DNA from: an uncultured Pelagibacteraceae bacterium
GTDB lineage: Bacteria; Pseudomonadota; Alphaproteobacteria; Pelagibacterales; Pelagibacteraceae
Length of the DNA stretch: 32,000 bases
Assembly (NCBI GenBank): GCA_902522225.1
Contig: CABYUS010000001.1
Coordinates: 1-32,000, forward strand
Direction: 5' to 3'
Shown: positions 25,500 to 32,000 of the stretch, piece by piece
Position numbering within the stretch: the stretch's first letter is position 1
Layout of the letters: every line of letters begins with the position of its first letter
Notes under the pieces: model-generated
The model's input: only the letters and a program-made list of their open reading frames with translations
Told to the model about the DNA's origin: nothing
Databases searched by the model: none
Made by a program: the position numbers and the translations under genes

Positions 25500-26541
25500 T
25501 TATCAATTTGGAAAAAATTTTGAGGATATCTCAGACATTAAAAAATTTTTTATAGAAGAAGATAAAGCGCTTTTCAAAAAACAAAAAAAACTATTTAAAA
25601 TTTATTCAAAACAACCAAAAAGGATTTTTTGTAAAAACTGTAATAAAAAATTATTCGGTGACTCTTTTAATAAAATAGATATACCTTATATTCATTGTAA
25701 GTCTTGTGGGCATTTAAATGGAAAATTTCAAGATACACCAAAATTAGCTAAATATTTTTATGAAGATGAAGACAAAGATTATTCTAAATTTTATATTTCA
25801 AAGAAAAAAACAATTATTGATTACAAAAATAGAACAAATAAAATTTATACTCCTAAACTAAACTTTGTAGTTAAAAATTTACCCTTGGCTAAAAATAATT
25901 ATAGCTTTCTTGATGTCGGTTGTGGAGCTGGTCATTATATCTCTGCTATGAAAAATATGCGTATATCGAGCTATGTTGGCTATGATCCCTCTAAAACCAT
26001 GATAAATTTTGGTAATAAAATTAATAATTTTAAGAATTTAAATTTTATTAAAATGAATGATTTGGCAAACTTGTTAGAAAAAATTAAATTAAAGAAACCA
26101 ATTATTCTCTCTATGATAGGAACTTTTGAACATATTTATAATAATAGAGAAATAATAAAATCAATAAAAAAAAATAAAAATATAAAATATTTTTATATAT
26201 CGGTACCTTGTTATTCTTTTAGTACTTTTGTAGAAACAGTTTTTGATAATAATTTTCAAAGGCTTATGGCTCCACAACATAACCATGTTTATACAGATAA
26301 ATCCTTAAAATATTTTGCAAAGGAGTTTAAATTAAAATCAATTGCTGAATGGTGGTTTGGAACAGATATTTTTGATCTTTATAGATCGTTTCTAATGAAA
26401 ATAATGAAAGATAAAAAAAATAATAGTAAAAGTTTAGAAATGTTTAATCAAATGTACAAACCTCTTCTGAATGACTTACAGCTCGTTATAGATAAAAATA
26501 AGAAATCCTCAGAAGTACATATCTTATTTAAGTCTAACTAG
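25489..26541 (+). CDS. second zinc-ribbon SAM-dependent methyltransferase
   Basis: A 350-residue methyltransferase with an N-terminal zinc ribbon: FCKNC near 46-50 and HCKSCGH near 68-74. The SAM loop FLDVGCGAGHYISAM lies near 140-154, followed by GYDPSKTMI, and SMIGTFEHIYNNR near 205 occupies the place of the post-motif II acidic residues. Overall build resembles the methyltransferase at 23765, but the two differ too much for a recent copy. It overlaps neuA by 11 bp and is the last gene of the plus-strand operon, ending 1 bp from the converging CBS gene. Sugar methylation is inferred from context. Confidence 0.82.
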   Translation: MKVNYQFGKNFEDISDIKKFFIEEDKALFKKQKKLFKIYSKQPKRIFCKNCNKKLFGDSFNKIDIPYIHCKSCGHLNGKFQDTPKLAKYFYEDEDKDYSKFYISKKKTIIDYKNRTNKIYTPKLNFVVKNLPLAKNNYSFLDVGCGAGHYISAMKNMRISSYVGYDPSKTMINFGNKINNFKNLNFIKMNDLANLLEKIKLKKPIILSMIGTFEHIYNNREIIKSIKKNKNIKYFYISVPCYSFSTFVETVFDNNFQRLMAPQHNHVYTDKSLKYFAKEFKLKSIAEWWFGTDIFDLYRSFLMKIMKDKKNNSKSLEMFNQMYKPLLNDLQLVIDKNKKSSEVHILFKSN

Positions 26542-26542
26542 C

Positions 26543-26905
26543 TTATTTAGCTATTCTTAAAAATTTTTTTAAATAATTATGCACTATAATTATTTTTTTT
26601 AACTTCATTGATTTGTCACAAATTGGTATCATTCCTATATTATAATCAATATATAAATTTATTACTTCACGTGCATTTTCTTTAAGTAAAAACTTAAATT
26701 CAGTGGTCATAATATTTTTAACATGAGAGAAAGATTTGGTATTTTTTGCAAAAGCCCTTATTAAATCACCTTCGCTAACAGTGCCTATTACTCTTTGATT
26801 TTTATTTAATACAACTAAAGTTTTACAGGAATTTGAATTAATTTTATCCATTGCATCACCTAGATCACCTTCAGCTAAAATAGTATAATTTTTATATTTT
26901 TTCAT
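26543..26905 (-). CDS. stand-alone CBS-domain pair protein
   Basis: A 120-residue protein that is essentially one tandem CBS pair (Bateman module). The first repeat runs about 8-60 with LVVLNKNQRVIGTVSEGDLIRAF. The second runs about 64-115 with IMTTEFKFLL, NIGMIPICDKSMKLKKIIIV and a short basic tail. CBS pairs bind adenine nucleotides or SAM and control partner proteins. It starts 3 bp after neuC, so it is in the same operon. In legionaminic-type pathways a CBS pair is the N-terminal half of the PtmE sugar nucleotidyltransferase. Here the nucleotidyltransferase half is absent and the reverse strand is taken by another gene, so this could be a severed PtmE sensor half or a small regulator. Confidence 0.8.
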   Translation of the reverse strand: MKKYKNYTILAEGDLGDAMDKINSNSCKTLVVLNKNQRVIGTVSEGDLIRAFAKNTKSFSHVKNIMTTEFKFLLKENAREVINLYIDYNIGMIPICDKSMKLKKIIIVHNYLKKFLRIAK

Positions 26906-26908
26906 ATT

Positions 26909-28045
26909 TTAATATTCTAAATTTTTATACAATAAATGTTTATTATTATTTAATTTATTTAATATTTTTAATATTTTTTCTGAGGAGTTACCATTACCAT
27001 ACGGGTTTTTAATATTGGAGAATTTATTAGTACTTTTTAATTTTAAGGCTCTATTTAAAGTTAAAGAAATTATATTTTTTGTTGGTACATTTAGATCTAT
27101 GACATTTTTTCCCCTCAAACGTTTATTTTGTCTTCTGCCAAGATTGATAGATGGAAGATTAAAGCTTGGCGCTTCTAGTAAACCAGCGCTCGAATTACCA
27201 ATCATACAATCAGCAATTGCCATTAAACCTAAAAAAAAATCTCTACTTACATTTCTATAAATTTTAGAATTAGAAACGGTATTTTCAAATATCAAATCAC
27301 TTATATCTTTAGAACCTGAGTCGCTATTGGGTAATATCCAGATTATTTGCTCATCTGTATTATTTAAAACTTTTATTGAATTTACAAGATTTCTTTTATT
27401 TGCTGACTGATCTTCAGTTACAGGGTGAAAAATTGCCAATATTATTTTTTTATCTTTCTTAATGCTAAATTTTTTTTCAACTTCTCGTCTATTTTTGTAT
27501 TTTTTATTTTTAATATCATCAAGTTGTGTAGCTCCTGTTTCAAATATTCGATATTTTTCCTCTCCTAATCTTATAAGTCTTTTATATGCATCTTTATTAG
27601 ATGCAAAATGAACATGTGCCATTTTTCCAATTGCATGTCTTGCCATTCCATCAATATTGCCAGATAATTCTCCAGCCTGAATATGTGCTGTCGGTATATT
27701 TGAATAAGCACCAGCTATAGACGCCGCAAAAGTTTCCCCTCTATCTCCAGCTAACAATAACCAATCTGGCTTAGAATTAAAAAGGACATCAGAAAATGAC
27801 TGAATAAAAATGCCCAATGACTTGGTTGTAGAAAAATTATTATATCCATCCAATGTCATAAAAATCTTATGTTTAGCTTGAAATCCATCTTTTTTTATTT
27901 CATTTAAACTAAAACCAAATGAAGGAAGTAAATGTGTATTTGAAACACATATTTCATACTTAATTTTTTTTCTTTTACATAATTCCAAAATTGGTCTTAT
28001 GTAACCCCATTCGCTTCTAGATCCTGTAAAAAAAAGTATTTTCAT
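26909..28045 (-). CDS. neuC: UDP-sugar 2-epimerase, hydrolysing (NeuC/LegG-like)
   Basis: Releases UDP while epimerising C2 of UDP-GlcNAc, or of a 2,4-diacetamido relative, supplying the sugar that NeuB condenses. The 378-residue protein shows GSRSEWGYIRPI at 8-19, LLAGDRGETF near 97-106, HIQAGELSGNIDG near 120-132, then RHAIGKMAHVHFAS. The nucleotide-binding region is IGNSSAGLLEAPSFNLP near 282-298, followed by NLGRRQNKR. The acidic residues expected in the active site (D in AGD, E in GEL, D in NIDG) are all present. It lies 7 bp after the full-length neuB and 3 bp before the CBS gene. ManNAc and legionaminate precursors cannot be separated by eye. Confidence 0.9.
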   Translation of the reverse strand: MKILFFTGSRSEWGYIRPILELCKRKKIKYEICVSNTHLLPSFGFSLNEIKKDGFQAKHKIFMTLDGYNNFSTTKSLGIFIQSFSDVLFNSKPDWLLLAGDRGETFAASIAGAYSNIPTAHIQAGELSGNIDGMARHAIGKMAHVHFASNKDAYKRLIRLGEEKYRIFETGATQLDDIKNKKYKNRREVEKKFSIKKDKKIILAIFHPVTEDQSANKRNLVNSIKVLNNTDEQIIWILPNSDSGSKDISDLIFENTVSNSKIYRNVSRDFFLGLMAIADCMIGNSSAGLLEAPSFNLPSINLGRRQNKRLRGKNVIDLNVPTKNIISLTLNRALKLKSTNKFSNIKNPYGNGNSSEKILKILNKLNNNKHLLYKNLEY

Positions 28046-28052
28046 ATTAAAT

Positions 28053-29084
28053 TTAATTAAAATCTGTTTTTTTCAACAACGAATTCTTTTTAATATTTTT
28101 TATTATTTTTTTTCCAATTAGTTTATTCATTTTAAAAGATGGAATTCCAGTACCAGGTCTTTTTGACCAAATCATGTCCTGAGTAATAGTATCACCTTTT
28201 TTTAAATTCTTTGTGGTAACAATGCTCCTAAATGCCCACTTTCTGATTGGTTTTTCTTTTTCGTGAACATACTTTTTTTCACCTAATGCAAATGATAAAT
28301 CTTTTAAAGATTTACTCAACTCTTTTAATTGATCCATATCTATAGATACATCCTTATCAGGACCGCTAAATTTTTTAGATACATATATATGCTTTTCAAT
28401 AAATTTAGCACCTAAAGCTGCAGCTGCAATTGAACTATGAATTCCAGAGGTATGATCTGAATGGCCAATAATACTTTTATAAAATTTTTTCTTCATAATT
28501 TTTATTACATTTAAATTTAAATCTCTATAATCAGGTGGATACTCGCTAGTACAATTCATTAAAGCAAATTTATTTTTTTTATGATTAAATAATCTATATG
28601 TTCTTTCTATTTCTTCAAATGTGCTCATGCCAGTAGAGATTATTATTGGCTTTTTAAACTCTATAATCTTTTTAATGGTTGGAGTGTCCGTCATTTCTCC
28701 AGAACCTATTTTAAACCAATCTACTCCAATTTCATTTAATTCTTGTGCAGCTTTCAAACTAAAAGGTGTACACAAATAAATTATTTTATGTTTTTTACAA
28801 AAGTTTTTCAAAATTTCATGATCCTTTAATTTTAAAGCGTATTTTTTTAAAAAACTATATAAAGATATTTTAAAATTACTTGATTTTGGAACTTTTGGAA
28901 GCATTTCCTCATCAGGTAAATGATGTTGGAATTTAATTACATCTGCTCCAGCATCTTTTGACTGAATAATCATTTTCTTTGCTAAATCTAAACTTCCAAA
29001 ATGATTGTCACATGCTTCAGCAATTAAACATATTTTTTTGTTTTTTGTAGAAAAAAACTCTCTTATAGTTTTACTTTCATTCAT
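28053..29084 (-). CDS. neuB: nonulosonate synthase, full length with SAF domain (NeuB/LegI-like)
   Basis: The 343-residue protein has the complete NeuB architecture. The barrel shows IAEACDNHFGSLDLAKKM near 20-37 (against E-I-G-x-N-H-N-G in the other copy), VIKFQHHLPDEEML near 50-63, TPFSLKAA, FKIGSGEMT, STGMSTFEE, NCTSEYPP, IGHSDHT and EKHIY with the metal-binding His. The C-terminal SAF domain (about 280-343) contains FRSIVTTKNLKKGDTI and RPGTGIP, the loop that reaches into the partner subunit's active site. The usual GPDH is GPDK. It heads a minus-strand operon with neuC and the CBS gene. Its diverged motifs and different operon suggest a different substrate from the copy at 15461. Confidence 0.9.
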   Translation of the reverse strand: MNESKTIREFFSTKNKKICLIAEACDNHFGSLDLAKKMIIQSKDAGADVIKFQHHLPDEEMLPKVPKSSNFKISLYSFLKKYALKLKDHEILKNFCKKHKIIYLCTPFSLKAAQELNEIGVDWFKIGSGEMTDTPTIKKIIEFKKPIIISTGMSTFEEIERTYRLFNHKKNKFALMNCTSEYPPDYRDLNLNVIKIMKKKFYKSIIGHSDHTSGIHSSIAAAALGAKFIEKHIYVSKKFSGPDKDVSIDMDQLKELSKSLKDLSFALGEKKYVHEKEKPIRKWAFRSIVTTKNLKKGDTITQDMIWSKRPGTGIPSFKMNKLIGKKIIKNIKKNSLLKKTDFN

Positions 29085-29186
29085 TTAATTTAAGTTAAAA
29101 TACCATCCATATTACTAATTTAAAAGTATCATCCAATTTAGTAAGTTTTTAATTGTTATTTTCAAATAAAACAATATTTATTTAGT
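29085..29186. promoter_or_regulatory. divergent promoter region between neuB and the carbamoyltransferase gene
   Basis: This 102-bp spacer separates divergent starts. On the plus strand TTGTTA at 29153-29158 and TATTTA at 29175-29180 are spaced 16 bp, a possible sigma-70-type promoter that would start transcription near the GTG at 29187. An inverted repeat, TTACTAA at 29112-29118 and TTAGTAA at 29138-29144, flanks a 19-bp gap and could be an operator. Both are weak in such A+T-rich DNA. Confidence 0.35.
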
Positions 29187-30911
29187 GTGAAGAAAAAATT
29201 AATAATCCTTGGAATTAATTATGGAGGACATGACACCTCTGCAGCTATTATGATTGATGGTAAATTGATTGCTGCATGTGAGGAAGAAAGATTTAATCTA
29301 GAAAAACATACAAGAGCATTTCCAAAAAATGCAATAAATGAATGTATAAAGATAGCTAAAGTTAAAAAAAACCAAATTTCTAGGATAGGTGTTGGTTTTG
29401 ATCAAAAGAGATTTGTTGAAGAAAAATATATAAAACAAGGCTTAATAATAGATAATAATATTGATTTATTTGTTAATGACATTGAAAAAATCAAAAGATC
29501 TTTAAATATTGATAATGAGATAAAATCTTTTTTTAATCATAATTTTGAATTTGATATACATCCTCATCATGCTTGCCACTTAGCAAGTTCTTATTTTCCA
29601 AGTGGTTTTAAAAAAAGCTTTACAATAAGTTATGATGGGAAAGGAGAGTCGGAATCATCCATGGTAGGTATAGGATCAAATAATAATATTAAAATTATTA
29701 ATAGAGAGAATCATTACCCAAACTCATTAGGTATGATTTATGAAGCAATAACATTTTATTTGGGCTGGAAACCCAAATGCGATGAAGGAATAGTGATGGG
29801 CTTGGCTCCTTATGGAAATCCAAAGGAAAAATTACCTGGAAAAAAATCCACTTACATTGATATTTTTAGAAAAATTATAAAGAAGAAAAATAACCTTGGA
29901 TTTGAGATAAATAAACAATGGATTGCTTATCATAAGTTTAGGGATATATGGGTAAGTGATAAATTTTACAGTTTATTTGGAAAGAAAAGAAACTGGAAAG
30001 ATAAAATAACAAAAAAACATAAAAATATTGCAGCTGCACTCCAATTAAGACTTGAAGAAATAGTTTTATCGCAATTAAGATATTTAAATAAAAAATTTAA
30101 AATTAATTATTTGTGCCTATCAGGTGGAGTTGGTTTAAACTGTTCGTTAAATGGTAAAATAGAAAATTCGAAAATATTTAAAAAAATATTTGTAACTCCT
30201 GCAAGTGGTGATGCTGGTATATCAATTGGTGCTTGTTATTTATCACATAAGAAACAAAAAAAAAATTTTGTGTTTGAAAAACATTTTAATTTTTATTTGG
30301 GATCAAAATACAATGATAGATATATTATGAAAAATTTAAAAAAAGATAAAAATATCAAATTTAAAAATTATAAAAATAATATTTACAAAGAAACAGCAAA
30401 ATTATTAAGCCAAAAAAAAATAATTGCCTGGTTCCAAGGTGGAGCTGAAATGGGCCCTAGAGCTTTAGGAAATCGAAGTATATTAAGTCAACCATATCCA
30501 AGTCAAATGAAAGATTACATTAATAAGAAAGTAAAATTTAGAGAATATTTTAGACCGTTTGCTCCAGCTGTTTTAAAAAAGTATCAAAACAAATTTTTTG
30601 ATCTTGAGCAAGACAGTCACCATATGCTTATTGCATGTAAGGTTAAAACAAATCAAAAAAAAAAAATTGGAGCTGTGGTTCATGTAGATAATACATGTCG
30701 TGTTCAAACTGTAGACGAAGATTCTAATAAAAAATTTTATATGTTAATAAGTGAGTTTTATAAAAAAACTAAAATTCCTGTTTTGTTAAACACTTCATTT
30801 AATGTTAAAGGACAGCCTATAGTAAATAACCCTATTCAAGCAATTAATACTTTAAAAAATACTAAAATTGATTATTTGGTTATTAATAATTTTTTAGTTA
30901 AAAAAAAATGA
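29187..30911 (+). CDS. carbamoyltransferase (NodU/CmcH family)
   Basis: Transfers a carbamoyl group from carbamoyl phosphate, through carbamoyl-adenylate, to a sugar hydroxyl. The 574 residues match the family's usual length. The N-terminal Kae1-like domain shows LGINYGGHDTSAAI at 8-21, CEEERFNLEKHTRAFP near 32-47, HPHHACHLASSYF near 128-140 and SYDGKGESES near 150. The middle has GMIYEAITFYLGW and EGIVMGLAPYG. The C-terminal YrdC-like part has LSGGVGLNCSLNGKI near 312-326 and WFQGGAEMGPRALGNRSIL near 415-433. The start is GTG, which gives the expected N-terminus; no ATG lies at a suitable place. It is the first gene of block F and ends in TGA, directly before a decayed oxygenase gene. Confidence 0.92.
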   Translation: MKKKLIILGINYGGHDTSAAIMIDGKLIAACEEERFNLEKHTRAFPKNAINECIKIAKVKKNQISRIGVGFDQKRFVEEKYIKQGLIIDNNIDLFVNDIEKIKRSLNIDNEIKSFFNHNFEFDIHPHHACHLASSYFPSGFKKSFTISYDGKGESESSMVGIGSNNNIKIINRENHYPNSLGMIYEAITFYLGWKPKCDEGIVMGLAPYGNPKEKLPGKKSTYIDIFRKIIKKKNNLGFEINKQWIAYHKFRDIWVSDKFYSLFGKKRNWKDKITKKHKNIAAALQLRLEEIVLSQLRYLNKKFKINYLCLSGGVGLNCSLNGKIENSKIFKKIFVTPASGDAGISIGACYLSHKKQKKNFVFEKHFNFYLGSKYNDRYIMKNLKKDKNIKFKNYKNNIYKETAKLLSQKKIIAWFQGGAEMGPRALGNRSILSQPYPSQMKDYINKKVKFREYFRPFAPAVLKKYQNKFFDLEQDSHHMLIACKVKTNQKKKIGAVVHVDNTCRVQTVDEDSNKKFYMLISEFYKKTKIPVLLNTSFNVKGQPIVNNPIQAINTLKNTKIDYLVINNFLVKKK

Positions 30912-31260
30912 CAAAAAAAATCTTCTTGGGTGATATCAGGATAGTGGTTATTTTAGGAATAATAGTACCCAAAATTCTTTAACTGTTTTGATACCCTTAC
31001 TAGACTGTGGTCCATTGGATGGTTGATTGTGTTTGAAACAAAATTATTATCAATTTGGCTTAAAAAATCGAAAAAATATTGGTAAAGTTTATATTGAAAA
31101 TTTGTATTTCATGAATGATTTTCAATTAAATCTAAAACTGGTAGATATCCTTTTTTCTGATTATTATTTAATATACCGAAGTAGAATTATAAAATTTAAT
31201 AAAGTGCAAATTACATGTATTGGAAGATACATTGATACTTCAAGTAAATTTTTACTTTAA
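30910..31260 (+). pseudogene. decayed PhyH-type dioxygenase gene (3' remnant)
   Basis: The 378 bp after the carbamoyltransferase gene hold no intact gene but one frame keeps a PhyH-like C-terminal half. From 30934 it reads YQDSGYF, then NSLTVLIPLLDCGPLDG up to a TGA at 31024, and continues in the same frame to TAA at 31258-31260 through VDILFSDYYLIYRS and ITCIGRYIDTS. The PhyH pattern expects W-H-Q-D, a T-V-x-I-P-L-x-D strand ending N-G-C-L, and G-D-L...H-R-S. Both iron-binding His positions are Tyr (TAT at 30934, TAC at 31174), a TGA at 30931 replaces the residue before the first, and another TGA falls inside the turn. The N-terminal half is missing. A start-like ATG at 30908 opens only 24 codons. 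I read this as a pseudogene with moderate to good confidence. Confidence 0.72.
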
Positions 31261-31261
31261 A

Positions 31262-31278
31262 TTTAGTTCTTAACTAAA
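31262..31278. terminator. possible bidirectional hairpin between converging genes
   Basis: TTTAGTT, a 3-bp loop CTT and AACTAAA form a perfect 7-bp inverted repeat just after the TAA of the oxygenase remnant and 12 bp past the stop of the converging capsule-type gene. The position suits a terminator, but the stem has little G+C and no clear T tract follows on either strand, so the call is weak. Confidence 0.3.
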
Positions 31279-31289
31279 ATAAATATCTT

Positions 31290-32000
31290 TCAAACATTAA
31301 TTTTATAAAAATATTTTAAATCTCTTTTAATTATTTTTTTGATATTTTGTCTATTGATGAATTCATTCATTTTATAATAAGGGTAAATATTTTTTTGAAA
31401 TTTTTTAAACCATAATGGTATTGATTGTTTGCTAAGACATTGCATAAAATGACTAACATTACTTTTGCTAACAGTCATAAATTTCTTTGAATTAAGAAAT
31501 TGTTTAATATCTCGAGGACTTTTCAATTTATATATCGACTCACAACCAACGTACCAAGCATGACCAAAGGTAAGAGCAGGTGTTCCATTTAATATTGATT
31601 GAATTGCAACAGATCCATTTAATGTAATAGTATAAATTGCGTTTTTTGTTACATCTTCCATATCATAATTTTGGGATAACAACTCAATATTTTTGATATT
31701 GGATAAGTTTCTATAAATATTTATATTTCTTGTTTGAGGATTTTTAAAATTAAAAGCACCTAGCAAATTTAGCTGCATTGGATGTTCCTTTACAAGTAAT
31801 TTTGTTTTTTTATCAAGTGATCTTGAAATTTCTAAAATAAGTTTGTATTGATTATGAAAAAATCCTGCATCGGGAAAAGATGTTGCTTCAGGCTGATAAC
31901 TCATTGCAAATAATATATACTTAGTTGGCAATTTATGCTGAGAATTTAAATTATAAGATATTTTTAAAAGCAATGTTTTTAATGTTGCTTTAAAAATCCA
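31290..32000 (-). CDS. capsule-synthesis-type glycosyltransferase, 5' end outside the window
   Basis: The reading frame runs without a stop from the TGA at 31292-31290 to the right edge, so the gene is partial and its start lies beyond 32000; a TTG at 31973 is only an internal codon. The visible C-terminal 236 residues contain FAMSYQPEATSFPDAGFF, LLVKEHPMQL, and a donor-site-like TLNGSVAIQSILNGTPALTF followed by GHAWY. These match the capsule-synthesis glycosyltransferase family and the gene at 17060. The protein would transfer a sugar in the cytoplasm during capsule or O-chain assembly. It converges on the carbamoyltransferase block. The donor is unknown. Confidence 0.78.
   Translation of the reverse strand, partial: WIFKATLKTLLLKISYNLNSQHKLPTKYILFAMSYQPEATSFPDAGFFHNQYKLILEISRSLDKKTKLLVKEHPMQLNLLGAFNFKNPQTRNINIYRNLSNIKNIELLSQNYDMEDVTKNAIYTITLNGSVAIQSILNGTPALTFGHAWYVGCESIYKLKSPRDIKQFLNSKKFMTVSKSNVSHFMQCLSKQSIPLWFKKFQKNIYPYYKMNEFINRQNIKKIIKRDLKYFYKINV

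Noticed and set aside
26539-26560. Hairpin TAGC...GCTA at the convergent junction as a terminator
   Set aside because: The stem is only 4 bp and overlaps the stop codons; no T tract follows.
30908-30982. Short frame starting at an ATG that overlaps the carbamoyltransferase stop (24 codons)
   Set aside because: It has no recognisable motif, and the oxygenase-like signal lies in another frame of the same DNA; it is best explained as chance within the pseudogene.
30931-31026. TGA codons read as tryptophan or selenocysteine, making the oxygenase remnant a live gene
   Set aside because: Elsewhere in the window Trp is TGG and TGA ends clear genes such as the carbamoyltransferase. Both metal-binding His are also lost and the 5' half is missing.
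1-32000. CRISPR array, insertion sequence, tRNA or rRNA
   Set aside because: I looked for regularly spaced repeats, transposase motifs, terminal inverted repeats and structured RNA-like G+C-rich patches and saw none.

Overview
This window is a surface-polysaccharide biosynthesis island from a very A+T-rich bacterium. By eye G+C is about a quarter or less, proteins are dominated by Lys, Asn and Ile, gaps are tiny and Shine-Dalgarno sites are almost absent. Tryptophan is TGG and TGA is a real stop, so this is a standard bacterial code. Composition, gene density and content fit a SAR11/Pelagibacterales-type hypervariable region; that placement is an inference, because no rRNA, tRNA or housekeeping gene is present to anchor it.

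The layout is seven strand-switching blocks. (A) 1-5291, minus: four consecutive GT4 glycosyltransferases, a glucose-1-phosphate cytidylyltransferase (rfbF) and the start of an NAD-dependent sugar epimerase running off the left edge. (B) 5386-6663, plus: a compact HldE-like heptose kinase/adenylyltransferase. (C) 6660-15356, minus: a GT2-like transferase, two FkbM methyltransferases, galE, an ABC exporter of lipid-flippase type, a CgeB-like glycosyltransferase, a Wzy-like polymerase and a GT9 heptosyltransferase-like gene. (D) 15461-26541, plus: a SAF-less NeuB, an SDR reductase, a capsule-synthesis-type glycosyltransferase, a GT-C membrane glycosyltransferase, a PhyH-type oxygenase, a CmoA-like methyltransferase, an asparagine synthase, a zinc-ribbon methyltransferase, NeuA and a second zinc-ribbon methyltransferase. 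(E) 26543-29084, minus: a full-length NeuB, a NeuC and a stand-alone CBS-pair protein. (F) 29187-31260, plus: a NodU/CmcH-type carbamoyltransferase followed by the wreck of a PhyH-type oxygenase gene. (G) 31290-right edge, minus: a second capsule-synthesis-type glycosyltransferase, 5' end outside the window.

Together the genes could make activated sugars (CDP-hexose, heptose, UDP-galactose, CMP-nonulosonate), assemble them with about ten glycosyltransferases, flip and polymerise the unit, and decorate it by methylation, carbamoylation, amidation and oxidation. Several pathways are incomplete here: heptose lacks GmhA, GmhB and HldD, and the nonulosonate path lacks its sugar dehydratase, aminotransferase and acetyltransferase, so partners must lie outside. 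The points most worth a second look are the decayed oxygenase gene at 30910-31260, the two structurally different NeuB enzymes, the CmoA-like enzyme inside a sugar operon, the asparagine synthase with an altered glutamine site, the isolated CBS protein, and the 11-14-base homopolymers inside coding regions. I saw no CRISPR array, insertion sequence, tRNA or rRNA.
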